A stretch of DNA of 64,000 nucleotides from Parazoarcus communis (GTDB lineage: Bacteria; Pseudomonadota; Gammaproteobacteria; Burkholderiales; Rhodocyclaceae), in the NCBI RefSeq assembly GCF_003111665.1, contig NZ_CP022188.1, forward strand, positions 62,001-126,000, written 5' to 3'. Of the stretch, positions 45,584 to 57,474 are shown piece by piece. How positions within the stretch are numbered: the stretch's first letter is position 1; each line of letters starts with the position of its first letter. Both the position numbers and the translations under genes were made by a program. The notes below the pieces were generated by a model. The model ran no database searches. It was given only the letters and a program-made list of their open reading frames with translations, and was not told where the DNA came from.

Positions 45584-46858
45584 ATGCAGAACAGACGCGA
45601 ATTCCTGAAATCAGCCGGCATGCTTGGTGCCGGCTCCACCCTGCTTGGGCTCGCCGGCTGTGCGGGCATGGCCCGTGGTTCGGGCGGACATGTGGTGGTG
45701 GTCGGCGGCGGGTATGGCGGCGCCACGGTCGCCAAATATCTTCGTATGTGGAGCGAAGGCCGGGTCAGTGTCACGCTGATCGAGCGCAACACCGAGTTCG
45801 TCTCCTGCCCGATGTCGAACCTCGTCATCGGCGGACTGAAAAACATGGCCGACATCACCATCAGCTATGACAATCTGCGCACGCGCTGGGGTGTAAAGGT
45901 CATCACCGATGAAGTGCTCGCGCTCGATGCGACCAAACGTACCATCAGTACCGCACGGAACGGCACCATCGCATACGACCGTGTCGTCCTTTCGCCCGGC
46001 ATCGACTTCATGTCCGAGCGCATCGGCGGCCTCGCCGGCAACGAAGAGCTCATCCCCCACGCATGGAAGGCCGGTCCGCAGACGGTGGTGCTGCGCCAGC
46101 AACTGCAGGACATGAAGGATGGCGGCGTTTTCGCCATGCACATCCCCAAGTCGCCCTACCGTTGCCCCCCCGGCCCCTACGAGCGGGCCTGCATGGTGGC
46201 CAATTACCTGCGCACGGCGAAGCCAAAATCCAAGGTGCTTGTACTCGACTCAAACGGTGAGATCCAGTCGAAGAAGGCACTCTTCACCAAGGCCTTCGAG
46301 GGCTACAAGGGCATGATCGAATACATGCCCAACAACGAGTTGCGCAGCGTAAATGCAAAGACGCGCACCGCCGAACTCGATTTCGAGAAGGTCAAGGCAG
46401 ACGTGCTCAACGTCATCCCCCCGATGCGTGCGGGCAACATCGCCACGCAGTCGGGGCTGCCGCTGATCAACGACCGCTGGGTCGATGTCGAATGGCTTGG
46501 CTACGAAGCCCGTGGCGTACCGGGAGTGCATGTCATCGGCGACGCGCTCTTCCCTGCGCCGACGATGCCGAAGTCCGGGCACATGGCCAATCAGCAGGCC
46601 AAGGTGGTGGCAGCCGCCATCATCAACCTGCTCGCCGGACAGGCACCGAACCCCACACCGGTGGTCATGAACACCTGCTACAGCTTCGTCGACGGAAAGA
46701 ATGCCATGCACGTCGCGTCGGTGCACCAGTACGACGACGTGAAAAAGCAGCCGATGCCGGTTTCGGGTGCAGGCGGCGTGTCGGTTGCGGCGAATGAGAT
46801 CGAAGGCAAGTTCGCACATGCCTGGGCACAGAACATCTGGGCCGATATGCTGACCTGA
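45584..46858 (+). CDS. fccB: Flavocytochrome c sulfide dehydrogenase, flavoprotein subunit
   Basis: 424 residues, FAD-dependent oxidation of sulfide to sulfur/polysulfide in the periplasm. Tat signal QNRREFLKSAGMLGAGS, Rossmann motif VVVVGGGYGG (about 37-46), and the family cysteine motifs YRCPPGPYERA and VVMNTCYSFVDG that supply the redox-active cysteine pair. Also called SoxF when linked to sox genes, as here. It sits with fccA opposite the sox operon. Confidence 0.94.
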   Translation: MQNRREFLKSAGMLGAGSTLLGLAGCAGMARGSGGHVVVVGGGYGGATVAKYLRMWSEGRVSVTLIERNTEFVSCPMSNLVIGGLKNMADITISYDNLRTRWGVKVITDEVLALDATKRTISTARNGTIAYDRVVLSPGIDFMSERIGGLAGNEELIPHAWKAGPQTVVLRQQLQDMKDGGVFAMHIPKSPYRCPPGPYERACMVANYLRTAKPKSKVLVLDSNGEIQSKKALFTKAFEGYKGMIEYMPNNELRSVNAKTRTAELDFEKVKADVLNVIPPMRAGNIATQSGLPLINDRWVDVEWLGYEARGVPGVHVIGDALFPAPTMPKSGHMANQQAKVVAAAIINLLAGQAPNPTPVVMNTCYSFVDGKNAMHVASVHQYDDVKKQPMPVSGAGGVSVAANEIEGKFAHAWAQNIWADMLT

Positions 46859-46897
46859 TGCCAGCGCCTTTGCAGCAGACCTGCTGCGTGCATGATG

Positions 46898-46926
46898 AAG
46901 GGGCCCCGGGCGGGCCCCTTCTTTTG
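46898..46926. terminator. Terminator after fccB
   Basis: Perfect 9-bp stem AAGGGGCCC (46898-46906) with GGGCCCCTT (46912-46920), 5-base loop, then CTTTTG. Lies between the convergent fccB and c4-like cytochrome genes. Confidence 0.85.
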
Positions 46927-46936
46927 CCCTGCCGAC

Positions 46937-47557
46937 TCAGTTCAAGGAACTGATGTAGAGGGCGACAGACCTGATCTCCAGTTCCGTCAGCCTGGAGGCA
47001 ATCGAATGCATCACCGCGTTGTCATTGGTGCGGTTGCGCGTGTTGAACGAGCGCAACTGTCTCTCGATGTACTGCGGCACCTGCCCCGCCAGCCGGGGCA
47101 ATTGCGACGTCCCGAGCCCCCGCTCTCCATGACAGGACGCACAGGCGGCCACGCCGGAATACTCGTTTCCGCGGCGGAAGATGAAGCGACCGATCGCCGC
47201 CAGTTCGCCATCCTGCACGTCCTGCGCACGCGTCGGCTTCTGCTCGAAATAGACACCGAGGGCCAGCATCTCCTCGGGAGAGAGGTCGGCTGCCATGTTC
47301 ACCATGGTGTCGCTCTGACGCCGACCGGCCTTGAAGTCGGCCAGCTGCTTGGCGATGTACTGATAGTGCTGCCCGGCCAGGCGCGGATACAGCGCGGTTG
47401 TGCTCTCGCCTTCTGCACCGTGGCAAAGAAAGCAGCGCCCCATGCTGATCTCTTCCGCACGGGCAAGATCAACCTCGGGAAAGTCTGCCGCCCAGGCTGC
47501 GGACGACGCGCAGAGCGCCAGCAAGCTCGAAATTACCGCACGTTTCCAGTGACTCAT
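46937..47557 (-). CDS. Dihaem cytochrome c (c4-like)
   Basis: 206 residues with signal peptide (SSAAWA-ADF, about 23). Two haem sites, CFLCH 42-46 and CASCH 139-143, each in a c4-type half with the repeats YPRLAGQHYQYIAKQL and LPRLAGQVPQYIERQL. Cytochrome c4 carries electrons to terminal oxidases; next to sox and fcc it may accept electrons from them, which is inference. Convergent with fccB. Confidence 0.9.
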   Translation of the reverse strand: MSHWKRAVISSLLALCASSAAWAADFPEVDLARAEEISMGRCFLCHGAEGESTTALYPRLAGQHYQYIAKQLADFKAGRRQSDTMVNMAADLSPEEMLALGVYFEQKPTRAQDVQDGELAAIGRFIFRRGNEYSGVAACASCHGERGLGTSQLPRLAGQVPQYIERQLRSFNTRNRTNDNAVMHSIASRLTELEIRSVALYISSLN

Positions 47558-47641
47558 TCTCGTCTCCCGCCTGTTCTTGTGTTTGGACAGGAAAGACTAT
47601 CAGAACTCGCTAATACATCAAGCGCGTGCCACACGCCGCGT

Positions 47642-48079
47642 TCAGACCTCGGCAGGCCAGCCCAGCTCCATCACCCACGGCCCCATGCCGGCATCGAGCG
47701 CGGCCAGGACGTAAGGCACGACGGATTCCGGCAAGGCGTCGCGCTCAAACCACGCCAGATGGTCACACTTTGTCGGCTCGCAGATCGCGGGCTCCCCCGC
47801 CCAGTCGCGGGCGAGCATGAAGAAATCGATGCGATTGGTGTCAGACAGTCGATGCACGACACCGAGAAACTGAAGGTCTGCCTCGCGCAAACGTAATCCG
47901 GTTTCCTCGCGCATCTCACGCACTGCCGCCTGATGCACGGATTCACCGGGTTCGACATGCCCTCCGGGAAGACTGTACTGGCCGTCAAAAAAACCAGTGC
48001 CCGAGCGACGCATCAGCAGGATGCGGTCCGCTGTCTCGCACAGCACATGCACACCGGTTGGAATACCTGGATGCGTCAT
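47642..48079 (-). CDS. NUDIX hydrolase
   Basis: 145 residues with a complete Nudix box [24 protein letters not shown] (residues 39-62; shown key positions G, E, REMREET). Substrate not predictable; could be a nucleotide-sanitising enzyme. Begins 6 bases after the end of dut on the same strand, suggesting one operon coaBC-dut-nudix. Confidence 0.9.
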   Translation of the reverse strand: MTHPGIPTGVHVLCETADRILLMRRSGTGFFDGQYSLPGGHVEPGESVHQAAVREMREETGLRLREADLQFLGVVHRLSDTNRIDFFMLARDWAGEPAICEPTKCDHLAWFERDALPESVVPYVLAALDAGMGPWVMELGWPAEV

Positions 48080-48085
48080 GCCTGC

Positions 48086-48535
48086 TCAATGCTTTCCGGT
48101 ACTGCCGAAACCACCCGCCCCGCGCTCGCTGGACGCAAAATCGTCAACGACGTTGAAGCCCACCTGCACCACAGGCACGACCACCAGTTGCGCGATGCGC
48201 TCCATCGGCTGAATGGTGAACACGTCGCGGCCGCGGTTCCAAACGGAGACGAAAATCTGCCCCTGGTAGTCGGAGTCGATCAGGCCCACAAGGTTGCCCA
48301 GCACGATGCCATGCTTGTGCCCGAGGCCTGAACGCGGCAGTACCATCGCCGCGAGCCCGGGATCGGCGAGGTGAATGGCGAGGCCACTGGGCACCAGCGT
48401 CGTTTCGCCCGGATGCAGCAGAATCGGCGCGTCGAGGCAAGCGCGCAGATCAAGCCCGGCCGCACCTTGGGTGGCGTACGCAGGGGGATGGCCCTTGAGG
48501 CGGGCATCGAGCAACTTCACATCAATGCGTTGCAT
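48086..48535 (-). CDS. dut: dUTP diphosphatase
   Basis: Hydrolyses dUTP to dUMP. 149 residues, trimeric dUTPase. Motifs [27 protein letters not shown], and the C-terminal [15 protein letters not shown] loop (here [11 protein letters not shown]) are all intact. The start lies 12 bases after the end of coaBC. Confidence 0.96.
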   Translation of the reverse strand: MQRIDVKLLDARLKGHPPAYATQGAAGLDLRACLDAPILLHPGETTLVPSGLAIHLADPGLAAMVLPRSGLGHKHGIVLGNLVGLIDSDYQGQIFVSVWNRGRDVFTIQPMERIAQLVVVPVVQVGFNVVDDFASSERGAGGFGSTGKH

Positions 48536-48547
48536 GACTCTTCCTTG

Positions 48548-49753
48548 TCAGTTGTGCTCTCGCCCTGCGGGCGCGAGCAGATTCGCCAGATGCTCGACAA
48601 TCTCTTGTGCCAGCACCGACTTGGCCGCGCGCGGCAGCGGATGGCGACCACGCTCGTCGTAGAGAACAATGGTGTTGTCGTCTCCGCCCATGCCGTCGGA
48701 CACCAGATTGCCCACCAGCATCGGCAGCTTCTTGGCCTTGCGCTTGCCTTCGGCGTAGGCATCGAGATCGCGGCTTTCAGCCGCAAAACCGACACAGAAC
48801 GGCGCATCGGGGCGCGACGCTACTTCAGCGAGAATGTCGGGATTGGGCGTCAACTCGATGCGCATTGTATCGCCCGACTTCTTGATCTTGTGCTCCGCAG
48901 CCTGCAGCGGCCGGTAGTCCGCCACCGCCGCCACCCCGATAAAGACGTCGGCCGCAGGCAGCGCATCAAATACGGCCGCACGCATCTCGAGCGCACTGCG
49001 CACATCGACCCGAAGCACCCCGGCCGGCGCAGTCAGCGCCACCGGGCCACTCACCAGCACCACCTCGGCGCCGGCCCGCGCACATGCCGTGGCGAGGGCA
49101 TAGCCCATCTTTCCGGAACTGGTATTGGTGATCGCGCGCACCGGATCCACGGCCTCGAAGGTCGGCCCCGCTGTCAGCACCACCTTGCGCCCTGCAAGAC
49201 GCTTCGGCGTGAAGAAGGCGATCACCGCCTCCAGGATCTCCTCGGGTTCGAGCATCCGCCCCATCCCGACCTCGCCGCACGCCTGCTCGCCGGCCGCAGG
49301 CCCGATGACCGTCACCCCGTCGCCAGCCAGTGTTGCTGCGTTGCGCTGCGTCGCGGGGTGCTCCCACATCTGACGATTCATCGCAGGCGCCACCAGCAGC
49401 GGGATGTCGCGCGCGAGGCACAGGGTGGTCAGCAGGTCATCGGCCCGGCCCTGCGCAAGCCGCGCAAGACAGTCGGCGGTGGCAGGTGCAACGAGCACTG
49501 CGTCGGCATCGCGACTGAGGTCGATGTGGGCCATGTTGTTATCCATGCGCGCATCCCACAGATCCGTCCACACCGGATTGCCCGACAGCGCCTGGTAGGT
49601 CACCGCGGTAACGAAACGCGCGCCCCCCTCTGTGAGTACGACATGAACATCGGCGCCCGCCTTTACCAGAAGCCGAACCAACTCAGCCGCCTTGTAGGCC
49701 GCGACGCCTCCGGTGACGCCGAGAACAAGTTTCCTGCCCTGCAGTTCATTCAT
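48548..49753 (-). CDS. coaBC: Phosphopantothenoylcysteine decarboxylase/synthase CoaBC
   Basis: Bifunctional coenzyme A enzyme: CoaB adds cysteine to phosphopantothenate and CoaC decarboxylates. 401 residues. CoaC half about 1-190 ([35 protein letters not shown]), CoaB half from about 195 ([35 protein letters not shown]-like HKIKKSGD). Links to panB/panC elsewhere in the window. Only 46 bases separate its start from divergent radC. Confidence 0.95.
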   Translation of the reverse strand: MNELQGRKLVLGVTGGVAAYKAAELVRLLVKAGADVHVVLTEGGARFVTAVTYQALSGNPVWTDLWDARMDNNMAHIDLSRDADAVLVAPATADCLARLAQGRADDLLTTLCLARDIPLLVAPAMNRQMWEHPATQRNAATLAGDGVTVIGPAAGEQACGEVGMGRMLEPEEILEAVIAFFTPKRLAGRKVVLTAGPTFEAVDPVRAITNTSSGKMGYALATACARAGAEVVLVSGPVALTAPAGVLRVDVRSALEMRAAVFDALPAADVFIGVAAVADYRPLQAAEHKIKKSGDTMRIELTPNPDILAEVASRPDAPFCVGFAAESRDLDAYAEGKRKAKKLPMLVGNLVSDGMGGDDNTIVLYDERGRHPLPRAAKSVLAQEIVEHLANLLAPAGREHN

Positions 49754-49799
49754 GACATTCAGGTTAAACTATCAGTACATTGGAATAAACGGGATCGCC

Positions 49800-50477
49800 A
49801 TGGCAATCACCGACTGGCCCGAATGCGAACGTCCTCGAGAAAAACTGCTTGGCAGTGGCGCGCACGCCCTTACCGACTCGGAACTGCTCGCCCTGTTTCT
49901 GCGCGTCGGCATCCGCGGACAGACCGCCGTCGACCTCGCACGCAATCTGCTGACCCGCTTCGGCTCACTCACACGACTGTGCAATGCCAGCGCAGAAGAG
50001 TTCGCCGCCGTTCCCGGCATGGGGCTGGCGAAGTATGCCCAACTGCAGGCGGTGATGGAACTGGCCCGACGCGCATTGGCCGAGCAGATGAGCGAACGCA
50101 GCCTGTTCGACTCACCCACCGCCGTCCGCGACTGGTTGCAACTGCACCTTGGCCACCTGCCGCACGAAACCTTCTGCATTCTCCTCCTTGATGCCCGCAA
50201 CCGCCTCATCGAAGCCGTCGACCTGTTCCGGGGCACGCTGACCCAGACCAGCGTTTACCCGCGCGAAGTCGTAAAACTGGCACTCGAACACAACGCCGCC
50301 GCCGTCATTCTCGCCCACAACCACCCGTCCGGCGCAGCCGAGCCCAGCACCGCAGACGAGTTGCTGACCCGCACCCTGCGCAATGCGCTCGACCTCGTAG
50401 ACATCCGGATCCTCGATCATTTCATCGTCCCGGCCCACGGGCGGCCGCTGTCATTTGCCGAGCGCGGACTGCTCTAA
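49800..50477 (+). CDS. radC: RadC/YeeS family JAMM-domain protein
   Basis: 225 residues from ATG 49800. N-terminal helix-hairpin-helix part ([26 protein letters not shown]) and the JAB1/MPN-type metal site [14 protein letters not shown] with its upstream Glu. Historically called DNA repair protein RadC, but that phenotype is disputed; biochemical function unknown. The frame starts earlier (49713), overlapping coaBC; the [16 protein letters not shown] start is conserved. Confidence 0.92.
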   Translation: MAITDWPECERPREKLLGSGAHALTDSELLALFLRVGIRGQTAVDLARNLLTRFGSLTRLCNASAEEFAAVPGMGLAKYAQLQAVMELARRALAEQMSERSLFDSPTAVRDWLQLHLGHLPHETFCILLLDARNRLIEAVDLFRGTLTQTSVYPREVVKLALEHNAAAVILAHNHPSGAAEPSTADELLTRTLRNALDLVDIRILDHFIVPAHGRPLSFAERGLL

Positions 50478-50585
50478 TCGCCGGCAACCATCTAACGATG
50501 CAAATCCTGATAATGCACTTGCCTTAACCCCTGCTCTTACGCTATCCTCCATCGTTTTCGCAATCCGAATTCCCTGGAGCATCGT

Positions 50586-50822
50586 ATGGCTCGCGTCTGC
50601 CAAGTGACCGGTAAAGCACCGATGGTGGGAAACAACGTTTCCCACGCAAACAACAAAACCAAGCGTCGTTTTCTCCCCAACCTGCAAAACCGTCGGTTCT
50701 GGAGCGAATCCGAGAACCGCTGGATCCGCCTGCGCGTATCCAATGCCGGTCTGCGGACGATCGACAAGAAGGGCATCGACATCGTCGTTGCCGAACTTCG
50801 TGCCCGCGGCGAAAAGCTTTAA
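50586..50822 (+). CDS. rpmB: 50S ribosomal protein L28
   Basis: 78 residues, family length, with [20 protein letters not shown] start and [19 protein letters not shown] lies 5' of the ATG. Followed 53 bases later by rpmG, the usual pairing. Confidence 0.97.
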   Translation: MARVCQVTGKAPMVGNNVSHANNKTKRRFLPNLQNRRFWSESENRWIRLRVSNAGLRTIDKKGIDIVVAELRARGEKL

Positions 50823-50875
50823 GCCCTGGCGTTAACCCTGCGGCCCAGCGCCGCGCGAACTGAACGGAGAACGCC

Positions 50876-51043
50876 ATGGCAAAAGGCATCCGCGAAAAGA
50901 TCAAGCTGGAATCAACCGCCGGCACGGGTCATTTCTACACCACGTCGAAGAACAAGCGCACCACCCCGCAGAAGCTCGAATTCAACAAGTACGACCCGGT
51001 CGCGCGCAAGCACGTCCCGTACAAGGAAATCAAGCTGAAGTAA
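50876..51043 (+). CDS. rpmG: 50S ribosomal protein L33
   Basis: 55 residues read directly from ATG 50876 to TAA 51041-51043: [20 protein letters not shown] at the start, YTTSKNKR and [14 protein letters not shown] middle ([16 protein letters not shown]), ending EIKLK. Basic, family length, lacks the Cys-rich zinc form. Preceded by CGGAGA. Second gene of the rpmB-rpmG unit. Confidence 0.96.
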   Translation: MAKGIREKIKLESTAGTGHFYTTSKNKRTTPQKLEFNKYDPVARKHVPYKEIKLK

Positions 51044-51105
51044 GGATGCAGCAGCGGGCCACGGCCCGCTACGCTCGGCGCCAGACGCCGCTCGTTAGAT
51101 GCTCC

Positions 51106-51145
51106 AAAAGATAAAGGCCACCTGCAAAGGTGGCCTTTATCTTTT
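51106..51145. terminator. Long bidirectional terminator, rpmG/cspA
   Basis: Perfect 18-bp stem (51106-51123 with 51128-51145) closed by a GCAA tetraloop, with A and T ends that give T-tracts on both strands. Serves the convergent rpmB-rpmG and cspA units. Confidence 0.93.
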
Positions 51146-51177
51146 GGCTGCGCCACCGGGGCGCAGCCCAAGCAAAA

Positions 51178-51381
51178 TCAGGCGCTCTGAATGTTCGAAG
51201 CCTGCTTGCCCTTCGGACCCTGGGTCACGTCGAACGAAACCTTTTCGCCTTCCTTCAGGGTCTTGAAACCGCTCATGGTGATGGCGGAGAAGTGCGCGAA
51301 CAGATCGTCGCTACCATCATCAGGCGTAATAAAACCAAAACCTTTGGAATCGTTGAACCACTTAACAGTGCCAGTTGCCAT
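51178..51381 (-). CDS. cspA: Cold-shock protein (CspA family)
   Basis: 67 residues, single cold-shock domain with RNP1 KGFGFITP and RNP2-type DLFAHFSAI. Nucleic-acid chaperone. Preceded by AAGGATTAAGG. A promoter about 150 bases upstream leaves a long leader, as is known for cold-inducible csp genes; this sequence feature alone does not prove cold induction. Confidence 0.95.
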   Translation of the reverse strand: MATGTVKWFNDSKGFGFITPDDGSDDLFAHFSAITMSGFKTLKEGEKVSFDVTQGPKGKQASNIQSA

Positions 51382-51539
51382 ATTGCCTTAATCCTTCAAA
51401 GTGACTTAGTACAGCCCGGGGCCCTCCCGGACGGCGCGTCAATCAGGCATTCGAACATTTCACCTGACGCCCTTGCCGATTACCCGACAAGCTGACGACC
51501 GACTCAACGCTTGCAACACACGATCAACACACGTCTCGG

Positions 51540-51568
51540 TTTTTACGCACTTGTCCGCATAGCGTCAA
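51540..51568 (-). promoter_or_regulatory. Probable cspA promoter
   Basis: On the minus strand TTGACG (51568-51563), 17-base spacer, TAAAAA (51545-51540). Start near 51533 would give a leader of about 150 bases. The gap 51382-51771 holds this promoter, the leader, and the clpS promoter; nothing else supported. Confidence 0.6.
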
Positions 51569-51736
51569 CGGATAATTGCAGCCACCGAACTGCTGCGACG
51601 CAACAACATCCTGCCCTTTTCGAACCTCCATGGCACGTTTCTGGCTTGAATTCCAATGCGATTCATGCAACGACGCGACGCAGGGAAGACCTTGATATCC
51701 CATTTTTCAACCCCAGATATTCTGGCAAACGCTCAG

Positions 51737-51764
51737 TTGCACTCTGCATCGAGTTGATTAGAAT
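51737..51764 (+). promoter_or_regulatory. Probable clpS promoter
   Basis: TTGCAC (51737-51742), 16-base spacer, TAGAAT (51759-51764). The -10 overlaps ATG 51763, and transcription starting about 7 bases later would begin at ATG 51772. Confidence 0.5.
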
Positions 51765-51771
51765 GAGTCGC

Positions 51772-52080
51772 ATGGCCACTCAGAAACAAGACGGATTCGT
51801 ACTGGAAGCAAAGCGGACAAGCACTCGTCCGCCCCCGCTCTTCAAGGTGCTTCTGCTAAACGACGATTTCACACCGATGGATTTCGTGATCGAAGTTCTG
51901 CAGAAATTTTTTGCCATGGACCGCGAACGCGCCACGCGGGTCATGCTCCAAGTCCACAGAGAGGGCATGGGCGTGTGTGGTGTTTTTCCACGGGACATCG
52001 CATCAACCAAGGTGGAACAGGTCGTTTCCCATGCTCGTCAGCACCAGCATCCGTTGGTATGCGTGATGGAGGAAAATTGA
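51772..52080 (+). CDS. clpS: ATP-dependent Clp protease adaptor ClpS
   Basis: 102 residues from ATG 51772 (ATG 51763 possible). N-degron recognin that delivers proteins with Leu, Phe, Tyr or Trp N-termini to ClpAP. Hallmark [20 protein letters not shown] with the Asn-Asp-Asp and Met specificity pocket, [13 protein letters not shown], and [21 protein letters not shown]. The tail reads directly into clpA: stop 52078-52080, next start 52081. Confidence 0.95.
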   Translation: MATQKQDGFVLEAKRTSTRPPPLFKVLLLNDDFTPMDFVIEVLQKFFAMDRERATRVMLQVHREGMGVCGVFPRDIASTKVEQVVSHARQHQHPLVCVMEEN

Positions 52081-54354
<2,274 letters not shown>

Positions 54355-54496
54355 CCCCTCCGCGGTATTGGCTCAACAAGGCGCGGCCCATGTGGTCGCG
54401 CTTTTTTTCGCCCCTGCCCGGCTATTCGCCAACGGGGACGCTCCGTTATGATCACGGACTGAACCCGATCCGACATCAATCACACAGGGAGCTTTC

Positions 54497-54976
54497 ATGC
54501 CTATTCAGACAGCCGATCTTTGCGACGCCCACGAAGACAAGGTCAGCGTGCTTGCACCGATGTTCCGCAGTTTCGGTGGCTGCAGCGCCTTCGGTGGCGC
54601 CATCAGCACGCTCAAGCTGTTCGAGGACAACTCACTTGTGCGCAAGACGCTCGAGTCTGCCGGCAACGGTCGTGTCCTGGTCGTCGACGGCGGCGGCTCA
54701 ATGCGCTGCGCACTGGTCGGCGACCAGCTGGCCGAACTCGGCGTGAAGAACGGCTGGGCCGGCATCCTCGTCTACGGCTGCATCCGTGACTCGAAAGCCA
54801 TCGGGGAGATGAATCTGGGCGTTTTCGCGCTCGGCACCCATCCACGCAAGACCGTCAAGCGCAATACGGGCGAGCTCGACCTTGCGGTTACCTTCGGCGG
54901 CGTCACCTTTACGCCCGGACACTATGTCTATGCGGACGAAGACGGCGTGATCGTCTCCGCCACACCGCTGATCTGA
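54497..54976 (+). CDS. rraA: RraA-family protein (RNase E activity regulator type)
   Basis: 159 residues, RraA/menG-like fold. Conserved [47 protein letters not shown] and [14 protein letters not shown]. coli RraA inhibits RNase E; relatives with similar sequence are 4-hydroxy-4-methyl-2-oxoglutarate/oxaloacetate aldolases, and the GD(x20)R-D residues needed for that activity (DQLAE..GCIRD) appear kept. Either role is possible. GGGAGC precedes the ATG. Confidence 0.9.
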   Translation: MPIQTADLCDAHEDKVSVLAPMFRSFGGCSAFGGAISTLKLFEDNSLVRKTLESAGNGRVLVVDGGGSMRCALVGDQLAELGVKNGWAGILVYGCIRDSKAIGEMNLGVFALGTHPRKTVKRNTGELDLAVTFGGVTFTPGHYVYADEDGVIVSATPLI

Positions 54977-55004
54977 GCGCCGGGCCATCTCCAGCCCCTC
55001 GATC

Positions 55005-55048
55005 GTCGGGGAAGTTCTGTGCGCCGCAACAGGACATCCCCGACTTTT
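55005..55048 (+). terminator. Terminator after rraA
   Basis: Outer stem GTCGGGGA/TCCCCGAC (55005-55012 with 55037-55044), inner GTTCTGT/ACAGGAC with one G-U, then TTTT. Within the 321-base gap 54977-55297, which also holds the aceA promoter. Confidence 0.85.
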
Positions 55049-55131
55049 CATTTCACTAACCTGATTCACGTTCCACAATACAAAATACAAAATCCAAGCC
55101 ACTGTTTTAATTAAATAACTTTTTTTCTTAT

Positions 55132-55145
55132 GTCTTATATAAGAC
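55132..55145. promoter_or_regulatory. 14-bp perfect palindrome upstream of aceA
   Basis: GTCTTATATAAGAC, perfectly symmetric, ends three bases before the aceA -35, within an AT-rich stretch. Fits a dimeric regulator site controlling isocitrate lyase; regulator not identified. Confidence 0.7.
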
Positions 55146-55148
55146 CTA

Positions 55149-55177
55149 TTGCTGCTTAGCGGAATGCAACCTATACT
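55149..55177 (+). promoter_or_regulatory. aceA promoter
   Basis: TTGCTG (55149-55154), 17-base spacer, TATACT (55172-55177). Predicted start near 55184, leader about 114 bases. Confidence 0.75.
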
Positions 55178-55297
55178 GTTTGGCAACCGGCGCTGATTTT
55201 TCCCTCGAAGACGCGCTGGCAGAAATCGATCGGTTGGCCGGCTCCTGATCCCGGCAAACCATGGTTGTCCCCCTTATCAAACAGACAAGGAAGCATG

Positions 55298-56599
55298 ATG
55301 AACCTGACTCGCGAACAGCAAATTGCCGCCCTCGAAAAAGACTGGGCCGAAAATCCCCGCTGGAAAGGCATCAAGCGCGGCTATTCCGCTGCTGATGTCG
55401 TCCGCCTGCGTGGTTCCTTCCAGGTCGAGAACACCCTGGCCCGCCGCGGCGCCGAAAAGCTGTGGAGCCTGGTGAACAACGAGCCCTACGTGAACTGTCT
55501 GGGCGCGCTGACCGGTGGTCAGGCCATGCAGCAGGTCAAGGCCGGCATCAAGGCCATCTATCTGTCCGGCTGGCAGGTTGCCGCCGACAACAACGAATAC
55601 GCTGCCATGTACCCGGATCAGTCCCTGTACCCGGTTGATTCGGTGCCGAAGGTCGTGGAGCGCATCAACAACGCCTTCACCCGTGCCGATGAAATCCAGT
55701 GGTCCAAGGGTGTAAACCCGGGCGATGCCGGCTACATCGACTACCACGCACCGATCGTGGCTGACGCCGAAGCAGGTTTCGGCGGCGTGCTCAACGCCTT
55801 CGAACTGATGAAGGCCATGATCCGCTCCGGCGCTGCCGGCGTGCACTGGGAAGACCAGCTGGCTTCCGTGAAGAAGTGCGGCCACATGGGTGGCAAGGTG
55901 CTGGTCCCGACCCAGGAAGCCGTGCAGAAGCTGATCGCTGCCCGTATGGCTGCCGACGTCTATGGCGTGCCGACGCTGGTGATCGCCCGTACCGATGCTG
56001 AAGCAGCCGACCTGCTGACGTCCGACTACGACGAGAACGACAAGCCCTTCCTGACCGGTGAGCGCACTGCTGAAGGCTTCTACAAGACCAAGAAGGGTCT
56101 TGACCAGGCCATCTCCCGCGCCATCGCCTACGCTCACTACGCCGACCTGGTGTGGTGCGAGACGGGCACGCCGGATCTGGAATTTGCCCGCAAGTTCGCT
56201 GAAGCCGTGCATAAGGTCCACCCGGGCAAGATGCTGGCCTACAACTGCTCGCCGTCCTTCAACTGGAAGAAGAACCTGGACGATGCCACCATCGCCAAGT
56301 TCCAGCGCGAACTCGGCGCCATGGGCTACAAGTACCAGTTCATCACTTTGGCTGGTATTCACAACATGTGGTACAACATGTTCGACCTCGCCCAGGACTA
56401 CGTCGCACGCGGCATGTCGGCTTACGTCGAGAAGGTGCAGGAACCGGAATTCGCTGCTCGCGAGCGTGGTTACACCTTCGTGTCGCACCAGCAGGAAGTC
56501 GGCACCGGCTACTTCGACGAAGTGACCACCGTCATCCAGGGCGGCAAGTCCAGCGTAACCGCTCTGACGGGTTCCACCGAAGAAGAGCAGTTCCACTAA
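55298..56599 (+). CDS. aceA: Isocitrate lyase
   Basis: Glyoxylate-shunt enzyme splitting isocitrate into succinate and glyoxylate. 433 residues from the second of two adjacent ATGs (55295, 55298); AAGGA at 55287-55291 suits 55298. Catalytic signature [10 protein letters not shown] with the active cysteine, plus [11 protein letters not shown] and [14 protein letters not shown]. Codon use is visibly more biased than in neighbours, fitting high expression. Opposes isocitrate dehydrogenase at 34624, which AceK tunes. Confidence 0.97.
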   Translation: MNLTREQQIAALEKDWAENPRWKGIKRGYSAADVVRLRGSFQVENTLARRGAEKLWSLVNNEPYVNCLGALTGGQAMQQVKAGIKAIYLSGWQVAADNNEYAAMYPDQSLYPVDSVPKVVERINNAFTRADEIQWSKGVNPGDAGYIDYHAPIVADAEAGFGGVLNAFELMKAMIRSGAAGVHWEDQLASVKKCGHMGGKVLVPTQEAVQKLIAARMAADVYGVPTLVIARTDAEAADLLTSDYDENDKPFLTGERTAEGFYKTKKGLDQAISRAIAYAHYADLVWCETGTPDLEFARKFAEAVHKVHPGKMLAYNCSPSFNWKKNLDDATIAKFQRELGAMGYKYQFITLAGIHNMWYNMFDLAQDYVARGMSAYVEKVQEPEFAARERGYTFVSHQQEVGTGYFDEVTTVIQGGKSSVTALTGSTEEEQFH

Positions 56600-56650
56600 G
56601 TCGAACGATTTCGGGGGCTGGTTTCGCCGCCCCCCGGTTTCAATCGCAAG

Positions 56651-56686
56651 AAAACCGCCCGATGCGTCTGCACCGGGCGGTTTTTT
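56651..56686 (+). terminator. Terminator after aceA
   Basis: AAAACCGCCCG (56651-56661) pairs with CGGGCGGTTTT (56674-56684) around a loop of about 12, followed by T to 56686. Convergent with the next gene. Confidence 0.9.
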
Positions 56687-56724
56687 CATTTATATCCACG
56701 GGCTTCACTCAAGCCCGTCGATGT

Positions 56725-57267
56725 TCAGTTACGGCCGGTGCCCTTGCCGTCTTGCTTGCCCGATCCCATCTTGTGGTGCCCGCCGCCGTGACGACCGCCC
56801 ATACGATCAAACTCGGCATCGAAGACCGTTTTCTGCGCATCGGACAACTGCGCATAGAAGACTTCCACTGCCTTGCGCATCTCGGCCATCTCGGTTTGAC
56901 GCAGTTTGCTCATTTCCTCCATTTTCGCCATGCGATCAAGGACGGTCACCGGGCGATCCTCCGCGTTGCGGGCCATCATGTGCGACGCCATGCGCTCGCC
57001 GCGATCCTTCAGCACAGCCTTGAACTCATCCCATGCCGGCTTCTGAGCGGGTGTCAACGCCAGCGCCAGTTCAAGCTTGGCGGCCTGGACTTCACCACGC
57101 TGCGCCATCCGCGCCTTCATCTTTTCAGGACTCATCTGCTGCATGCCCTGCCTGCCGTCACTCATGCCCATGCCATCGCAGTCACCTCCACGCGCAATGG
57201 CCGAAGCGCCAATTGCAGAGGTGGCGATGATTGCTGCGGCGATTGAAGTCTTGATCCAGGTTTTCAT
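56725..57267 (-). CDS. Spy/CpxP family periplasmic protein
   Basis: 180 residues with a signal peptide (MKTWIKTSIAAAIIATSAIG, cleavage near SAIA-RGG). Contains two LTxxQ-like helices of the Spy/CpxP fold: LALTPAQKPAWDEF and QLSDAQKTVFDAEF, with Met-rich helical linkers. The C-terminus is Gly/His-rich (GGRHGGGHHKMG), a possible metal site. Divergent from an OmpR-type response regulator (208-base gap), as CpxP and Spy are controlled by CpxAR/BaeSR in enterics; the link here is by context. Confidence 0.85.
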   Translation of the reverse strand: MKTWIKTSIAAAIIATSAIGASAIARGGDCDGMGMSDGRQGMQQMSPEKMKARMAQRGEVQAAKLELALALTPAQKPAWDEFKAVLKDRGERMASHMMARNAEDRPVTVLDRMAKMEEMSKLRQTEMAEMRKAVEVFYAQLSDAQKTVFDAEFDRMGGRHGGGHHKMGSGKQDGKGTGRN

Positions 57268-57474
57268 GATGATGCTCCTCGGTATTTTTCGGTTGATCTC
57301 CCGCCCATTGAATTCCTGTCATTGGGCGACGGATTCATTTGACCACCACGATGTAAGTGGCAAGTGTCCGGATCGGGCCGAATTGCACGCTGATGTCTCA
57401 GAGGGCGCACTTGATACGCTGGGATACAAGAATGTTGGCGCGGCAGCTTAAGATTCGGGCTGAGGAGAACGTGA

